The translations under genes and the position numbers were made by a program. Of a stretch of DNA of 64,000 bases, positions 25,973 through 34,927 are shown piece by piece (positions within the stretch are counted from its first letter, which is position 1; each line of letters begins with the position of its first letter). The notes beneath the pieces are model-generated. The model was not told where the DNA came from, made no database searches, and saw nothing but the letters and a program-made list of their open reading frames with translations. The DNA comes from Streptomyces luteogriseus (GTDB lineage Bacteria; Actinomycetota; Actinomycetes; Streptomycetales; Streptomycetaceae), in the NCBI RefSeq assembly GCF_014205055.1, contig NZ_JACHMS010000001.1, forward strand, positions 5,828,001 to 5,892,000, written 5' to 3'.

Positions 25973-28900
25973 GTGACATCGCCTGCTTACCTCCGGTTCC
26001 CCCATGTGCACGGTGACCTGGTCGCCTTCACCGCCGAGGACGACGTGTGGCTCGCCCCGTTCGACGGCGGCCGGGCCTGGCGGGTCAGCGCCGACAACAT
26101 GCCGGTGACCCAGCCCCGCATCTCGCCCGACGGCACCACCGTCGCCTGGACCTCCACCCGTGACGGCGCCCCCGAGGTGTACATCGCCCGGGTCGACGGC
26201 GGGCCCGCCAAGCGGCTGACGTACTGGGGGAGTTACAAGACACAGGTGCGCGACTGGACCCCGGACGGCGAGGTGCTGGCGATCAGCACCGAGGGGCAGG
26301 CGAGCCTGCGCCGCACCTGGGCCCGCGCCGTGCCGCTGGACGGCGGTCCGGCCACCACCCTGCCGTACGGACCCGTCGGCGACGTCGCCCACGGCCCGCA
26401 CACGGTGCTGCTGTCCGCGCCGATGGGGCGTGAGGCGGCCTGGTGGAAGCGGTACCGCGGCGGCACGGCGGGCAAGTTGTGGATCGACCGCGAGGACGAC
26501 GGGGAGTTCGTGCGGCTGCACGAGGACCTCGACGGCAACCTCGAGTATCCGCTGTGGGTGGGGGACCGGCTCGGCTTCCTCTCCGACCACGAGGGCACCG
26601 GAGCGCTCTACTCCTCCCTCGCCGACGGCTCCGACCTACGCCGCCACACCCCCCTCGACGGGTTCTACGCCCGGCACGCCGCGACCGACGGCACCCGGGT
26701 CGTCTACTCCAGCGCCGGTGAACTGTGGGTGCTGGACGACCTGGAGGGGGCCGAGCCGCGGCGGCTGGACGTGCGGCTTGGCGGACAGCGCGTCGATCTG
26801 CAGCCGTTCCCGCTGAACGCCTCCCGCTGGTTCGGGTCGGCGTCCCCCGACCACACGGCGCGCGGCAGCGCGGTCGCCGTCCGCGGCTCCGTGCACTGGG
26901 TCACCCACCGCGCCGGACCGGCCCGCGCGCTGGCCGCGACACCCGGGGTGCGGGCCCGTCTGCCGCGCACCTTCCGCGCGGACGGCGAGCAGTGGGTGGT
27001 GTGGGTGACGGACGCCGAGGGCGACGACGCCCTGGAGTTCGCGCCCGCCACCGGACTCGCCCCGGGGGCGACACCCCGCCGGCTAGCCGCCGGGCAGCTC
27101 GGCCGGGTGCTGGACCTCGCCATGGCGCCCGACGGCAGCCGGGCCGCCGTGTCCTGCCACGACGGCCGCCTGCTGCTCGTGGAGCGGGAGACGGGCGAGG
27201 TGCGGGAGGTCGACCGCAGTGAGGACGGTGACGTGTCGGGCCTCGTCTTCTCGCCCGACTCGTCCTGGCTGGCCTGGTCCCACCCCGGCCCCCGGCCGCT
27301 GTGCCAGCTGAAACTCGCCAACACCACCGACCTGTCGGTCACCGAGGCCACCCCGCTGCGCTTCCAGGACTACGCGCCCGCGTTCACCATGGACGGCAAG
27401 CACCTCGCGTTCCTGTCGACCCGCTCCTTCGACCCGGTCTACGACGAGCACGTCTTCGACCTGGCCTTCGTGGTCGGAGCCCGGCCGCATCTGATCACCC
27501 TCGCGGCCACCACACCCTCCCCGTTCGGGCCGCAGCGGCACGGCCGGTCCTTCGAGACGCCCGACCGGGAGGAGACCCCCGACAGCGAGGGCACCCCCAC
27601 CACCCGCATCGACCTGGAGGGCCTCGCCGACCGCATCGTGCCGTTCCCGGTCGAGGCCGCCCGCTACACCAACCTGCGCGCCGCCAAGGACGGTGTCCTG
27701 TGGCTGCGCCATCCGGTCGCCGGTGTGCTCGGCGCGTCCCGGGCCACCCCGGACGACCCCGAACCCAAGTCCGAGCTGGAGCGCTACGACCTCGCCCAGC
27801 AGCGCATCGAGCACCTCGCCGCCGACGCCGACCACTTCGCGGTCAGCGGCGACGGCAAGCGGGTGCTGCTGTGGACCGACGGGCGGCTCAAGGTCGTCCC
27901 CAGCGACCGGCGTGCCTCCGGCGACGACGACAGCGACTCCAACATCACCGTCGACCTGGGCCGCGTACGCCAGTTCGTCGACCCGGCGGCCGAGTGGCGC
28001 CAGATGTTCGACGAGAACGGCCGCATCATGCGGGACCACTTCTGGCGGCCGGACATGAGCGGCGTCGACTGGGACGGTGTCCTCGACCGCTACCGCCCGG
28101 TCGTGGAGCGGCTCGCCACCCACGACGACCTGGTCGACCTGCTGTGGGAGGTCCAGGGCGAGCTCGGCACCTCGCACGCCTACGTCACCCCGCGCGGCGG
28201 CCACGGCGGCGCCCGCCAGGGTCTGCTCGGCGCCGACATCTCCCGTCACGAGGACGGCAGTTGGCGGGTCGACCGCATCCTGCCCTCCGAGACCTCCGAC
28301 CCGGACGCCCGCAGCCCGCTGGCCGCCCCCGGCGTCGCGGTGCGCCCCGGCGACGCCATCGTCGCGATCGCCGGGCAGCCCGTCGACCCGGTCGCCGGGC
28401 CCGGCCCGCTGCTGATCGGCACGGCGAACAAGCCGGTCGAGCTGACCATCTCCCCGTCCGGCGGCGGCGACCCCCGGCACGCCGTCGTCGTCCCGGTCGC
28501 CGACGAGGAACCCCTGCGCTACCACGCCTGGGTCGCCGACCGCCGCGCCTACGTCCACGAGAAGTCCGGCGGCCGCCTCGGCTACCTCCACGTCCCCGAC
28601 ATGCAGGCCCCCGGCTGGGCCCAGATCCACCGCGACCTGCGCGTCGAGGTCGCCCGCGAGGGCCTGGTCGTCGACGTCCGCGAGAACCGCGGCGGCCACA
28701 CCTCCCAACTGGTGGTCGAGAAGCTGGCCCGCCGCATCGTCGGCTGGGCCGTCCCGCGCGGCATGCGCCCCTACAGCTACCCGGAGGACGCCCCCCGAGG
28801 CCCCGTCGTGGCCGTAGCCAACGAGTTCTCCGGGTCCGACGGCGACATCGTCAACGCGGCGATCAAGGCCCTCGGCCTCGGCCCGGTCGTCGGCACCCGC

Positions 28901-29161
28901 ACCTGGGGCGGCGTCATCGGCATCGACAGCCGCTACCGCCTCGTCGACGGCACCCTGGTCACCCAGCCCAAGTACGCCTTCTGGCTGGAGGGCTACGAGT
29001 GGGGAGTGGAGAACCACGGCGTGGATCCCGACGTGGAGGTCCTGCAACGCCCGCAGGACTACGCGGCGGGGAGGGACACCCAACTGGACGAAGCGATCCG
29101 ACTGGCACTGGAGGCACTGGAGACCAGTCCCGCGAAAACGCCCCCGGGCTTGCCCACCTGA
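25973..29161 (+). CDS. tri: tricorn-type S41 serine protease
   Basis: A 1062-residue protein with an N-terminal beta-propeller pair (about 1-650), a PDZ-like region (GVAVRPGDAIVAIAGQPVD) and a C-terminal S41 core. The catalytic set seen in archaeal tricorn is present: H735 in GTSHAYV, S955-D956 in EFSGSDGDI and E1013 in GVENHGVDPD. Each is offset by about ten residues from Thermoplasma tricorn. Tricorn degrades peptides released by the proteasome into di- and tripeptides, and Streptomyces also has a 20S proteasome. It is cytoplasmic with no signal peptide. Confidence 0.93.
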   Translation: MTSPAYLRFPHVHGDLVAFTAEDDVWLAPFDGGRAWRVSADNMPVTQPRISPDGTTVAWTSTRDGAPEVYIARVDGGPAKRLTYWGSYKTQVRDWTPDGEVLAISTEGQASLRRTWARAVPLDGGPATTLPYGPVGDVAHGPHTVLLSAPMGREAAWWKRYRGGTAGKLWIDREDDGEFVRLHEDLDGNLEYPLWVGDRLGFLSDHEGTGALYSSLADGSDLRRHTPLDGFYARHAATDGTRVVYSSAGELWVLDDLEGAEPRRLDVRLGGQRVDLQPFPLNASRWFGSASPDHTARGSAVAVRGSVHWVTHRAGPARALAATPGVRARLPRTFRADGEQWVVWVTDAEGDDALEFAPATGLAPGATPRRLAAGQLGRVLDLAMAPDGSRAAVSCHDGRLLLVERETGEVREVDRSEDGDVSGLVFSPDSSWLAWSHPGPRPLCQLKLANTTDLSVTEATPLRFQDYAPAFTMDGKHLAFLSTRSFDPVYDEHVFDLAFVVGARPHLITLAATTPSPFGPQRHGRSFETPDREETPDSEGTPTTRIDLEGLADRIVPFPVEAARYTNLRAAKDGVLWLRHPVAGVLGASRATPDDPEPKSELERYDLAQQRIEHLAADADHFAVSGDGKRVLLWTDGRLKVVPSDRRASGDDDSDSNITVDLGRVRQFVDPAAEWRQMFDENGRIMRDHFWRPDMSGVDWDGVLDRYRPVVERLATHDDLVDLLWEVQGELGTSHAYVTPRGGHGGARQGLLGADISRHEDGSWRVDRILPSETSDPDARSPLAAPGVAVRPGDAIVAIAGQPVDPVAGPGPLLIGTANKPVELTISPSGGGDPRHAVVVPVADEEPLRYHAWVADRRAYVHEKSGGRLGYLHVPDMQAPGWAQIHRDLRVEVAREGLVVDVRENRGGHTSQLVVEKLARRIVGWAVPRGMRPYSYPEDAPRGPVVAVANEFSGSDGDIVNAAIKALGLGPVVGTRTWGGVIGIDSRYRLVDGTLVTQPKYAFWLEGYEWGVENHGVDPDVEVLQRPQDYAAGRDTQLDEAIRLALEALETSPAKTPPGLPT

Positions 29162-29222
29162 GGGGCGCGGGGCTGTGTCGATGTGCGGCTCCGCCGCGTG
29201 GGCGCGACCAGCCACAACGCAC
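29162..29222. repeat. short interspersed Streptomyces-type repeat
   Basis: The stretch GGGGCTGTGTCGATGTGCGG continues into CTCCGCCGCGTGGGCGCGACCAGCC. From memory this motif is widespread between Streptomyces genes. It is palindromic around CGGCTCCGCCG. A diverged reverse-strand copy lies at about 44783-44812 next to the duplicated era tail. It occupies the gap between the tricorn and HIT genes. Confidence 0.6.
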
Positions 29223-29283
29223 CCGCACCCGACGACGATACGATGCCCAAGTCGGACCGCACGGCCCAACCCCCGGAGGAGAC

Positions 29284-29637
29284 ATGGCAGGGGAGCCCCA
29301 GGAAGACTGCCTGTTCTGCAAGATCGTCGCAGGCACCATCCCGGCGACCATCGTCCGCCAGACGGAAACGACCATCGCGTTCCGCGACATCAACCCTCAG
29401 GCCCCCACCCACGTCCTGGTCATCCCCAAGGCGCACTACAAGAACGCCGCGGCCCTGGCCGCCGCCGATCCGGCCCTCACCGCGGACGTGCTCCGCGAGG
29501 CCCAGGCCGTCGCCGACGAGGAGAAGCTCGACAGCCACCGCCTCGTCTTCAACACCGGCGGCGGTGCCGGCCAGACGGTCTGGCACGTACATGCCCACGT
29601 GCTCGGCGGCCGCGGCCTCGACTGGCCTCCGGGGTAA
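29284..29637 (+). CDS. HIT family nucleotide-binding protein
   Basis: A 117-residue protein with the histidine-triad motif HVHAHVLGG (H101, H103, H105), the N-terminal CLFCKIVAG and the middle FRDINPQAPTHVLVIPK, all typical of the HINT branch. These enzymes cleave AMP-N or AMP-S bonds such as adenosine phosphoramidates. ATG 29284 follows GGAGG. The next gene starts 6 bp after the stop, so they form one transcript. Confidence 0.93.
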   Translation: MAGEPQEDCLFCKIVAGTIPATIVRQTETTIAFRDINPQAPTHVLVIPKAHYKNAAALAAADPALTADVLREAQAVADEEKLDSHRLVFNTGGGAGQTVWHVHAHVLGGRGLDWPPG

Positions 29638-29643
29638 TCCGCC

Positions 29644-30549
29644 TTGTCCGTTCGTGAACTCGTGGTCCTCGGCACCGCCAGCCAGGTCCCGACCCGGCAC
29701 CGCAACCACAACGGCTACCTGCTGCGCTGGGACGGCGAGGGCATCCTGTTCGACCCCGGCGAGGGCACGCAGCGCCAGATGCTGCGTGCCGGGGTCGCCG
29801 CGCACGACCTGAACCGGATCTGCGTCACGCACTTCCACGGCGACCACTCCCTCGGCCTCGCCGGTGTGATCCAGCGCATCAACCTCGACCGGGTCCCGCA
29901 CGAGATCACCGCCCACTACCCCCGCTCCGGGCAGCGCTTCTTCGACCGGCTCCGGTACGCCACCGCCTACCGCGAGACCGTCGGCATCACCGAGGCCCCG
30001 GTCGCCGCCGACGGGCCCCTCGCCCGCACCGGCGGCTACACGCTGGAGGCCCGGAAGCTGTCGCACCCGGTGGAGTCGTACGGGTACCGGATCGTCGAGC
30101 CCGACGGCCGCCGCATGCTGCCCGAGCGGCTCGCCGCGCACGGCATCAAGGGCCCGGACGTCGGCCGGATCCAGCGCGAGGGGAGACTCGGCGCGGTGTC
30201 CCTGGAGGACGTCAGCGAGACACGGCGCGGACAGCGGTTCGCGTTCGTCATGGACACCCGGCTCTGCGACGGGGTGTACGCCCTCGCCGAGGGCTGCGAC
30301 CTGCTCGTCATCGAGTCGACCTTCCTCGACGAGGACGAGGAACTCGCCGTCGAGCACGGTCACCTGACGGCCGGTCAGGCAGCTCGGGTGGCCCGGGACG
30401 CCGGCGTGCGGCACCTCGTGCTGACCCACTTCAGCCAGCGCTACACCGACCCGGACGAGTTCGAGCGTCAGGCCCGGGCCGCCGGGTACGAGGGTGAGCT
30501 GACCGTGGCCCACGACCTACTGAGGGTGCCGGTTCCGAAGCGTCGGTGA
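29644..30549 (+). CDS. rnz: ribonuclease Z-type MBL-fold enzyme
   Basis: A 301-residue protein with the tRNase Z pattern: LGTASQVPTRHRNHNGYLL, THFHGDHSLG (H63, H65, D67, H68), MDTRLCDG, IESTF and a late LVLTHFSQRY. RNase Z removes the 3' trailer of precursor tRNA. The start is TTG 29644, rare but best supported by the family N-terminus. Short-form RNase Z is usually about 300 residues. It sits between HIT and the deaminase gene with a GTGA overlap to the latter. Confidence 0.9.
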   Translation: MSVRELVVLGTASQVPTRHRNHNGYLLRWDGEGILFDPGEGTQRQMLRAGVAAHDLNRICVTHFHGDHSLGLAGVIQRINLDRVPHEITAHYPRSGQRFFDRLRYATAYRETVGITEAPVAADGPLARTGGYTLEARKLSHPVESYGYRIVEPDGRRMLPERLAAHGIKGPDVGRIQREGRLGAVSLEDVSETRRGQRFAFVMDTRLCDGVYALAEGCDLLVIESTFLDEDEELAVEHGHLTAGQAARVARDAGVRHLVLTHFSQRYTDPDEFERQARAAGYEGELTVAHDLLRVPVPKRR

Positions 30550-31562
30550 AACGGCCGTACGATGAATTGATGTCCCTCCCCAAAGCCGAACTGCACCTTC
30601 ACATCGAAGGCACCCTGGAACCGGAACTCGCCTTCGAGCTCGCCGCGCGCAACGGTGTCACGCTGCCGTACGCCGACACGGACGAGCTGCGCGAGGCCTA
30701 CCGGTTCGAGGACCTGCAGTCCTTCCTGAACCTGTACTACGAGCTCATGGCCGTCCTGCGCACCGAGCGGGACTTCGAGGACCTGGCGAACGCCTATCTC
30801 GCCCGGGCCGCCGCGCAGGGCGTGCGGCACGCGGAGATCTTCTTCGACCCGCAGGCCCACACCGGCCGCGGCCTGGAGATCGGCACGGTCGTCGAGGGGC
30901 TGTGGCGTGCGCTGGGGAGCAGCGAGGCCAACCACGGCGTCTCGACCCGGCTGATCCTGTGCTTCCTGCGCGACGAGTCCGCCGAGTCGGCCCTGGCCAC
31001 ACTGGACGCGGCCAAGCCGTACCTGGACCGGATCACCGGCGTCGGCCTCGACTCCGCCGAGGTCGGGCATCCGCCGGTGAAGTTCCGCGATGTCTATGAG
31101 GCCGCTGCCGCGCTGGGCCTGCGGCGGGTCGCCCACGCCGGCGAGGAGGGCCCGCCGGAGTACATCACCGAGGCGCTGGACGTCCTCGGCGTGGAGCGGG
31201 TCGACCACGGGCTGCGCTGCGTGGAGGACCCGGCGCTGGTGGAGCGGCTGGTGCGCGACCGGGTGCCGCTGACGCTCTGCCCGCTGTCCAACGTCCGGCT
31301 GCGCACGGTCGACACCCTCGCCGACCACCCCCTGCCCGCGATGCTGGACGCGGGCCTGATGTGCACGGTCAACTCCGACGACCCGGCCTACTTCGGCGGC
31401 TACGCCGGGGACAACTTCGACGCCGTGCGCGCCACCCTCGGCCTCACCGAGGAGCGGCTGCGCGAGCTGGCCCGCAACTCCTTCCTCGCCTCCTTCCTGG
31501 AGGACGACGAGGAGCTGCGGGCGCGGTATCTCGCCGAGGTGGACGCCTACACCTTCGGTTAG
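30546..31562 (+). CDS. adenine/adenosine deaminase, type 2 (Aah1-like)
   Basis: A 338-residue amidohydrolase. The N-terminal motif LPKAELHLHIEGTLEPEL and the C-terminal VNSDDPAYFGGY are characteristic of the adenine deaminase type 2/Aah1 branch rather than of classic adenosine deaminase (whose N-terminus is DIHRHLDGN). The metal His pair HLH, AHAGEE and DHG are present. It converts adenine to hypoxanthine or adenosine to inosine. GTG 30546 overlaps the upstream stop (GTGA); ATG 30570 is an alternative that begins MSLPKAELHLH. Confidence 0.85.
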   Translation: MKRPYDELMSLPKAELHLHIEGTLEPELAFELAARNGVTLPYADTDELREAYRFEDLQSFLNLYYELMAVLRTERDFEDLANAYLARAAAQGVRHAEIFFDPQAHTGRGLEIGTVVEGLWRALGSSEANHGVSTRLILCFLRDESAESALATLDAAKPYLDRITGVGLDSAEVGHPPVKFRDVYEAAAALGLRRVAHAGEEGPPEYITEALDVLGVERVDHGLRCVEDPALVERLVRDRVPLTLCPLSNVRLRTVDTLADHPLPAMLDAGLMCTVNSDDPAYFGGYAGDNFDAVRATLGLTEERLRELARNSFLASFLEDDEELRARYLAEVDAYTFG

Positions 31563-31582
31563 GCCGTGGCTCCGGGCGGGTC

Positions 31583-32896
31583 TCAGAAGACCTCCGACCC
31601 CGCCTTGTCGTAGGCGCGCTGGGCGGGGACGGCGGCGGCCTCCACGGGGATCTCCACCACCGGCTGCTCCGGGGCGCCGATCTCGGGGATCGCGCCGGTG
31701 GGCGTGCCCGTGGCGGCGGCGACCAGGGCGGCCGGGTGGCCGCCGCGGCGGCGGATCGCGCCGGGCAGCAGCGGGCGTCCGCCGGTGTGCAGGGCGACGG
31801 CGGTCATCGGCAGGGCGATCACCAGCAGTCCGGCGCCGAGGACCGCGCCCATGACCGGGAACCCGGCCTGCGCCGACAGCACACTGCCGGTCAGCGGCCC
31901 GGCGGCCGTGCCCAGCGAGGACGCCGAGCCGACCAGCACCGCCCAGCGGCCGCGCGGGTCGAGCGAGGCGGCGAGGCCGATGAGGTACGACAGCACCACC
32001 GGGTAGAGCGTGTTCCAGGCGATCTCGCCCGCCGCGAAGCTCCCGAGGTCGGTCGCGGAGGCGCTGAGCGCGATGCAGACGGCGATGAGGACCGTGCCGC
32101 CGCCGATGGGCACCGCCCGTCCGAGGCGGGCCCCGAGGGCGCCCGCCGCGAGGACGCCGGCCAGTCCGGCACCCAGTCCGAGGGCGAAGACGACGCCGAC
32201 GGTGGCCTCACCGAGGTGCGCCTGTTCCAGGCCGATGCGTCCGCTCACGCCCCACAGGGAGTTCTGGGCGAGCGACCAGTAGACCATGGCGGCGGCCAGC
32301 AGCAGCCCCGAACGGGCGTGCGGCAGCCGGGCCTTGTCGTGCCGGGCGGGCGCGACGGGTGTGCCGATGGGGAGGCGGCCGGTGAGCGGCCACACGGCCA
32401 GGGCCGTGACGGCGATCGCGGCCAGCGGCAGGCCGTGCCCCGGGCCGAGGTGCGGCACGGTCAGGTACACCGCGCCCGCGAGGGCGGAGACGGTGAGCAG
32501 TCCGGCCGTGGAGGCCCGGTGCGGATCACGCTGCCCGGCGATGAGGGTCGCGGCGACGGTGGTGGCCGTGCCGGAGCCGAACCCGCCGACGATCGCGCCG
32601 GCGACGACGGCGGGAACGGCGGTGGTCAGGGCGGCACCGCCGTAGCCGAGCAGGGCCAGGGCGAGGCCGAGCCGGGCGAGGGTGCGGGCTCCGACCCGTT
32701 CGACCCGGGAGGCGAGGACGAATCCGGCGGTGGCCGAACTCAGCAGCAGGGCACTGCCGACGGCGCCGGCCTGCGTGGCGGAGAGCGGAAGGTCCGAGTC
32801 GAGCCTGCCCACGGTGGTGGGCAGCAGATACGGAGCGAGGTACCCGGCCGTGAAAAGGGCGACGAGGGGCCAGGGAGTGGTGCGGGGGGCGAACAC
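31583..32896 (-). CDS. MFS transporter
   Basis: About 437 residues with around 12 hydrophobic segments, beginning with WPLVALFTAGYLAPYLLPTT. GTG 32896 is a probable start; the frame is open to 32977 (TTG) with a proline-rich N-terminus and neither has a clear ribosome site. The loops carry RxxR-type basic residues as in drug or sugar exporters. The substrate is unknown. The stop lies 20 bp from the convergent deaminase stop. It is downstream of the IclR gene on the same strand. Confidence 0.85.
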   Translation of the reverse strand: MFAPRTTPWPLVALFTAGYLAPYLLPTTVGRLDSDLPLSATQAGAVGSALLLSSATAGFVLASRVERVGARTLARLGLALALLGYGGAALTTAVPAVVAGAIVGGFGSGTATTVAATLIAGQRDPHRASTAGLLTVSALAGAVYLTVPHLGPGHGLPLAAIAVTALAVWPLTGRLPIGTPVAPARHDKARLPHARSGLLLAAAMVYWSLAQNSLWGVSGRIGLEQAHLGEATVGVVFALGLGAGLAGVLAAGALGARLGRAVPIGGGTVLIAVCIALSASATDLGSFAAGEIAWNTLYPVVLSYLIGLAASLDPRGRWAVLVGSASSLGTAAGPLTGSVLSAQAGFPVMGAVLGAGLLVIALPMTAVALHTGGRPLLPGAIRRRGGHPAALVAAATGTPTGAIPEIGAPEQPVVEIPVEAAAVPAQRAYDKAGSEVF

Positions 32897-33098
32897 GGGC
32901 GTTCCCAGGGCATGCGAAAGGAGCGGGGGAAAGGGGGGGTGGGCGACGACCGTCGACGGACAGGAACGCGCGAGCAATTTGTATCAAGCACGTAGTCGCA
33001 CACGGGAGCCCGGGGCCTGTGATCTGGAGCACGTTGGGTTTGGGGTGGTGAAGCCCGGGTAAACGAACGGCTTTCAGTGGGTGCCCACGGCGTTCTCG

Positions 33099-33881
33099 CT
33101 AACGCCAGTGCACCGATCCGGACCCCGACGGAACCGTCGCCTCGGCCTTGATCCGGATCTCCCGCATCACGGCGACGATCCGCTCCTCGTGCGCGGGCGT
33201 GAGCCGGGCCACGGGCACCGAGCAGCTGATCGCGTCCAGTGCCGGACTGTCGTAGCGCAGCGCGAACCCGAAGCCGACGATGCCGGGCACGCCCTCCTCG
33301 CGGTCCACGGACCAGCCGCGCGAGCGGGTCTCCGCGAGGTCGGCCAGCAGGGACTCCCGGCTCGTGTGCGAATTCGGGGTCAGCGCGTCGTAGGGGCCCT
33401 CGGGCAGCTCGCCGTCCGGGCGTTCCGCCAGCAACGCCTTGCCCAGGGCTCCGACGTGCGCGGGCAGGCGCCGTCCCACCCGGCTGATCGTCCGCAGGTA
33501 CTCGTGCGACTCCCGCGTGGCCAGATATGCCACGTCCCGGCCGTCCAGCCGGCCCATGTGGATGGTCTCGCCGAGCGCCTCGGACGCCTCGTCGAGGTAT
33601 GGCCGCACCGCCCGGACCCGCGGGTCGGAGTCGAGGTAGCTGGTGCCGGTGAGCAGGGCGTGGATGCCGATGCCGTACAGGGAGCCGGTGACGTCGGTGC
33701 GGACCCAGCCGCGCGAGATCAGGGTCTGCAGCAGCGCGTACATCGAGCTGCGCGGCACGCCGAGTGCGTCGGCCAGTTCCTGGAGCCGGGCCGGACGGTC
33801 GCCGCGTGCGGCGAGGAGTTCCAGCAGCTCGACCGTGCGCGCCGCGGACTTCACCTCGCGGACGCCCCCTGTGTCTGACAT
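33099..33881 (-). CDS. IclR family transcription regulator
   Basis: A 260-residue protein with an N-terminal winged helix (SAARTVELLELLAA, then LADALGVPRSSMYALLQTLISRGW) and an IclR effector domain (ETIHMGRLDGRDVAYLATRESHEYLRT and DREEGVPGIVGFGFAL). It is divergent from kdgD-gudD with a 95-bp shared promoter region, so it most likely controls the glucarate genes in response to a sugar-acid ligand. ATG 33881 is well placed. Confidence 0.9.
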   Translation of the reverse strand: MSDTGGVREVKSAARTVELLELLAARGDRPARLQELADALGVPRSSMYALLQTLISRGWVRTDVTGSLYGIGIHALLTGTSYLDSDPRVRAVRPYLDEASEALGETIHMGRLDGRDVAYLATRESHEYLRTISRVGRRLPAHVGALGKALLAERPDGELPEGPYDALTPNSHTSRESLLADLAETRSRGWSVDREEGVPGIVGFGFALRYDSPALDAISCSVPVARLTPAHEERIVAVMREIRIKAEATVPSGSGSVHWR

Positions 33882-33911
33882 GTACCGATGGTAATCGGGC
33901 CGCCCGGGCGG

Positions 33912-33952
33912 TTGACGTTCGCATACCCAGCCCTCATTCTCATATATAGATG
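33912..33952 (+). promoter_or_regulatory. kdgD promoter with possible IclR operator
   Basis: TTGACG (33912-33917), 17 bp, then CATTCT (33935-33940) resemble a vegetative promoter. An AT-rich near-palindrome, CATATATAGATG (33941-33952, 10 of 12 positions symmetric), follows directly and could be the site of the divergent IclR regulator. It is unusual in being the most AT-rich stretch nearby. Confidence 0.4.
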
Positions 33953-33976
33953 GCGTCTACATAAGGAGATGACTGG

Positions 33977-34927
33977 GTGATGACCGTGAGCGCTGGACCG
34001 GCGGCGGTCGCGCAGCGGCTGAGGGACGGCATGGCGGGCGGCGTGCTGTCGTTCCCGCTGACCGCCTTCCGCGACGACGGCACCCTCGACCCGGACGGCT
34101 ACCGCGCCTATGTCGCCGAGCGGCTCGCCGCCGGGCCCGGCGCCGTCTTCCCGGCCTGCGGCACCGGCGAGTTCTTCTCACTCGACGAGGACGAGTACCG
34201 GCAGGTCGTCACCATCACCGTCGAGGAGGCCGCCGGCCGCGTCCCCGTGGTCGCCGGCACCGGCTACGGCTGGGCGCAGGCCGTCCGGTTCGCGCGCATC
34301 GCCGAGGACGCCGGGGCCGACGCACTCCTGGTGCTGCCGCACTATCTGGTCGCCGCCCCGCAGGACGGCCTGGTCGCCCAGCTGGAGCAGATCACCGCCC
34401 GCACCCCGCTGCCCCTGATCGCCTACCAGCGCGGCCAGGTCGCCTTCACCGCCGACTCGCTCCGCCACATCGCCGCCCTGCCGAACGTCATCGGCCTCAA
34501 GGACGGCCACAGCGACCTCGACCGGCTCCAGCGCCTCACCCTGGCCGCACCCGAGGACTTCCTGTTCTTCAACGGCGCCTCCACCGCCGAGATCCAGGCC
34601 CGCGCCTACGCCACCGTCGGCGTCCCCGCCTACTCCTCCGCCGTCCACGCCTTCGCCCCCGAGATCGCCGGCGCCTTCTTCACCGCCCTGCGCGACCACG
34701 ACCACGGCACCGTCGACAAGCTGCTGCGCGACTTCTACGTCCCGCTCGTCGAACTGCGCGACCGCGTCCCCGGGTACGCCGTGTCCCTGGTGAAGGCGGC
34801 GGCCCGGCTCCGCGGCCACCGGGTCGGCCCGGTCCGCGCTCCGCTCACCGACCCCTCACCCGCCGACGTGGCCGCCCTCACCGCCCTCCTCACCGCCGGC
34901 CTCGACCTCGTGGGAGCCTCCCTGTGA
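33977..34927 (+). CDS. kdgD: 5-dehydro-4-deoxyglucarate dehydratase
   Basis: A 316-residue member of the DapA/NAL aldolase fold. It dehydrates and decarboxylates 5-keto-4-deoxy-D-glucarate to 2-oxoglutarate semialdehyde. Y150 (LIAYQRG) and Schiff-base K175 (VIGLKDGHSD) are visible, with the CGTGEFFSL carboxylate-binding motif. AAGGAG lies 8 nt before GTG 33977; ATG 33980 is also possible. The stop overlaps gudD by four bases. The downstream enzyme, 2-oxoglutarate semialdehyde dehydrogenase, is not in this window. Confidence 0.92.
   Translation: MMTVSAGPAAVAQRLRDGMAGGVLSFPLTAFRDDGTLDPDGYRAYVAERLAAGPGAVFPACGTGEFFSLDEDEYRQVVTITVEEAAGRVPVVAGTGYGWAQAVRFARIAEDAGADALLVLPHYLVAAPQDGLVAQLEQITARTPLPLIAYQRGQVAFTADSLRHIAALPNVIGLKDGHSDLDRLQRLTLAAPEDFLFFNGASTAEIQARAYATVGVPAYSSAVHAFAPEIAGAFFTALRDHDHGTVDKLLRDFYVPLVELRDRVPGYAVSLVKAAARLRGHRVGPVRAPLTDPSPADVAALTALLTAGLDLVGASL

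Noticed and set aside
33089..33106. GGCGTT/AACGCC hairpin at the IclR stop
   Set aside because: A 6-bp stem overlapping the stop codon in GC-rich DNA is expected by chance often enough not to call.
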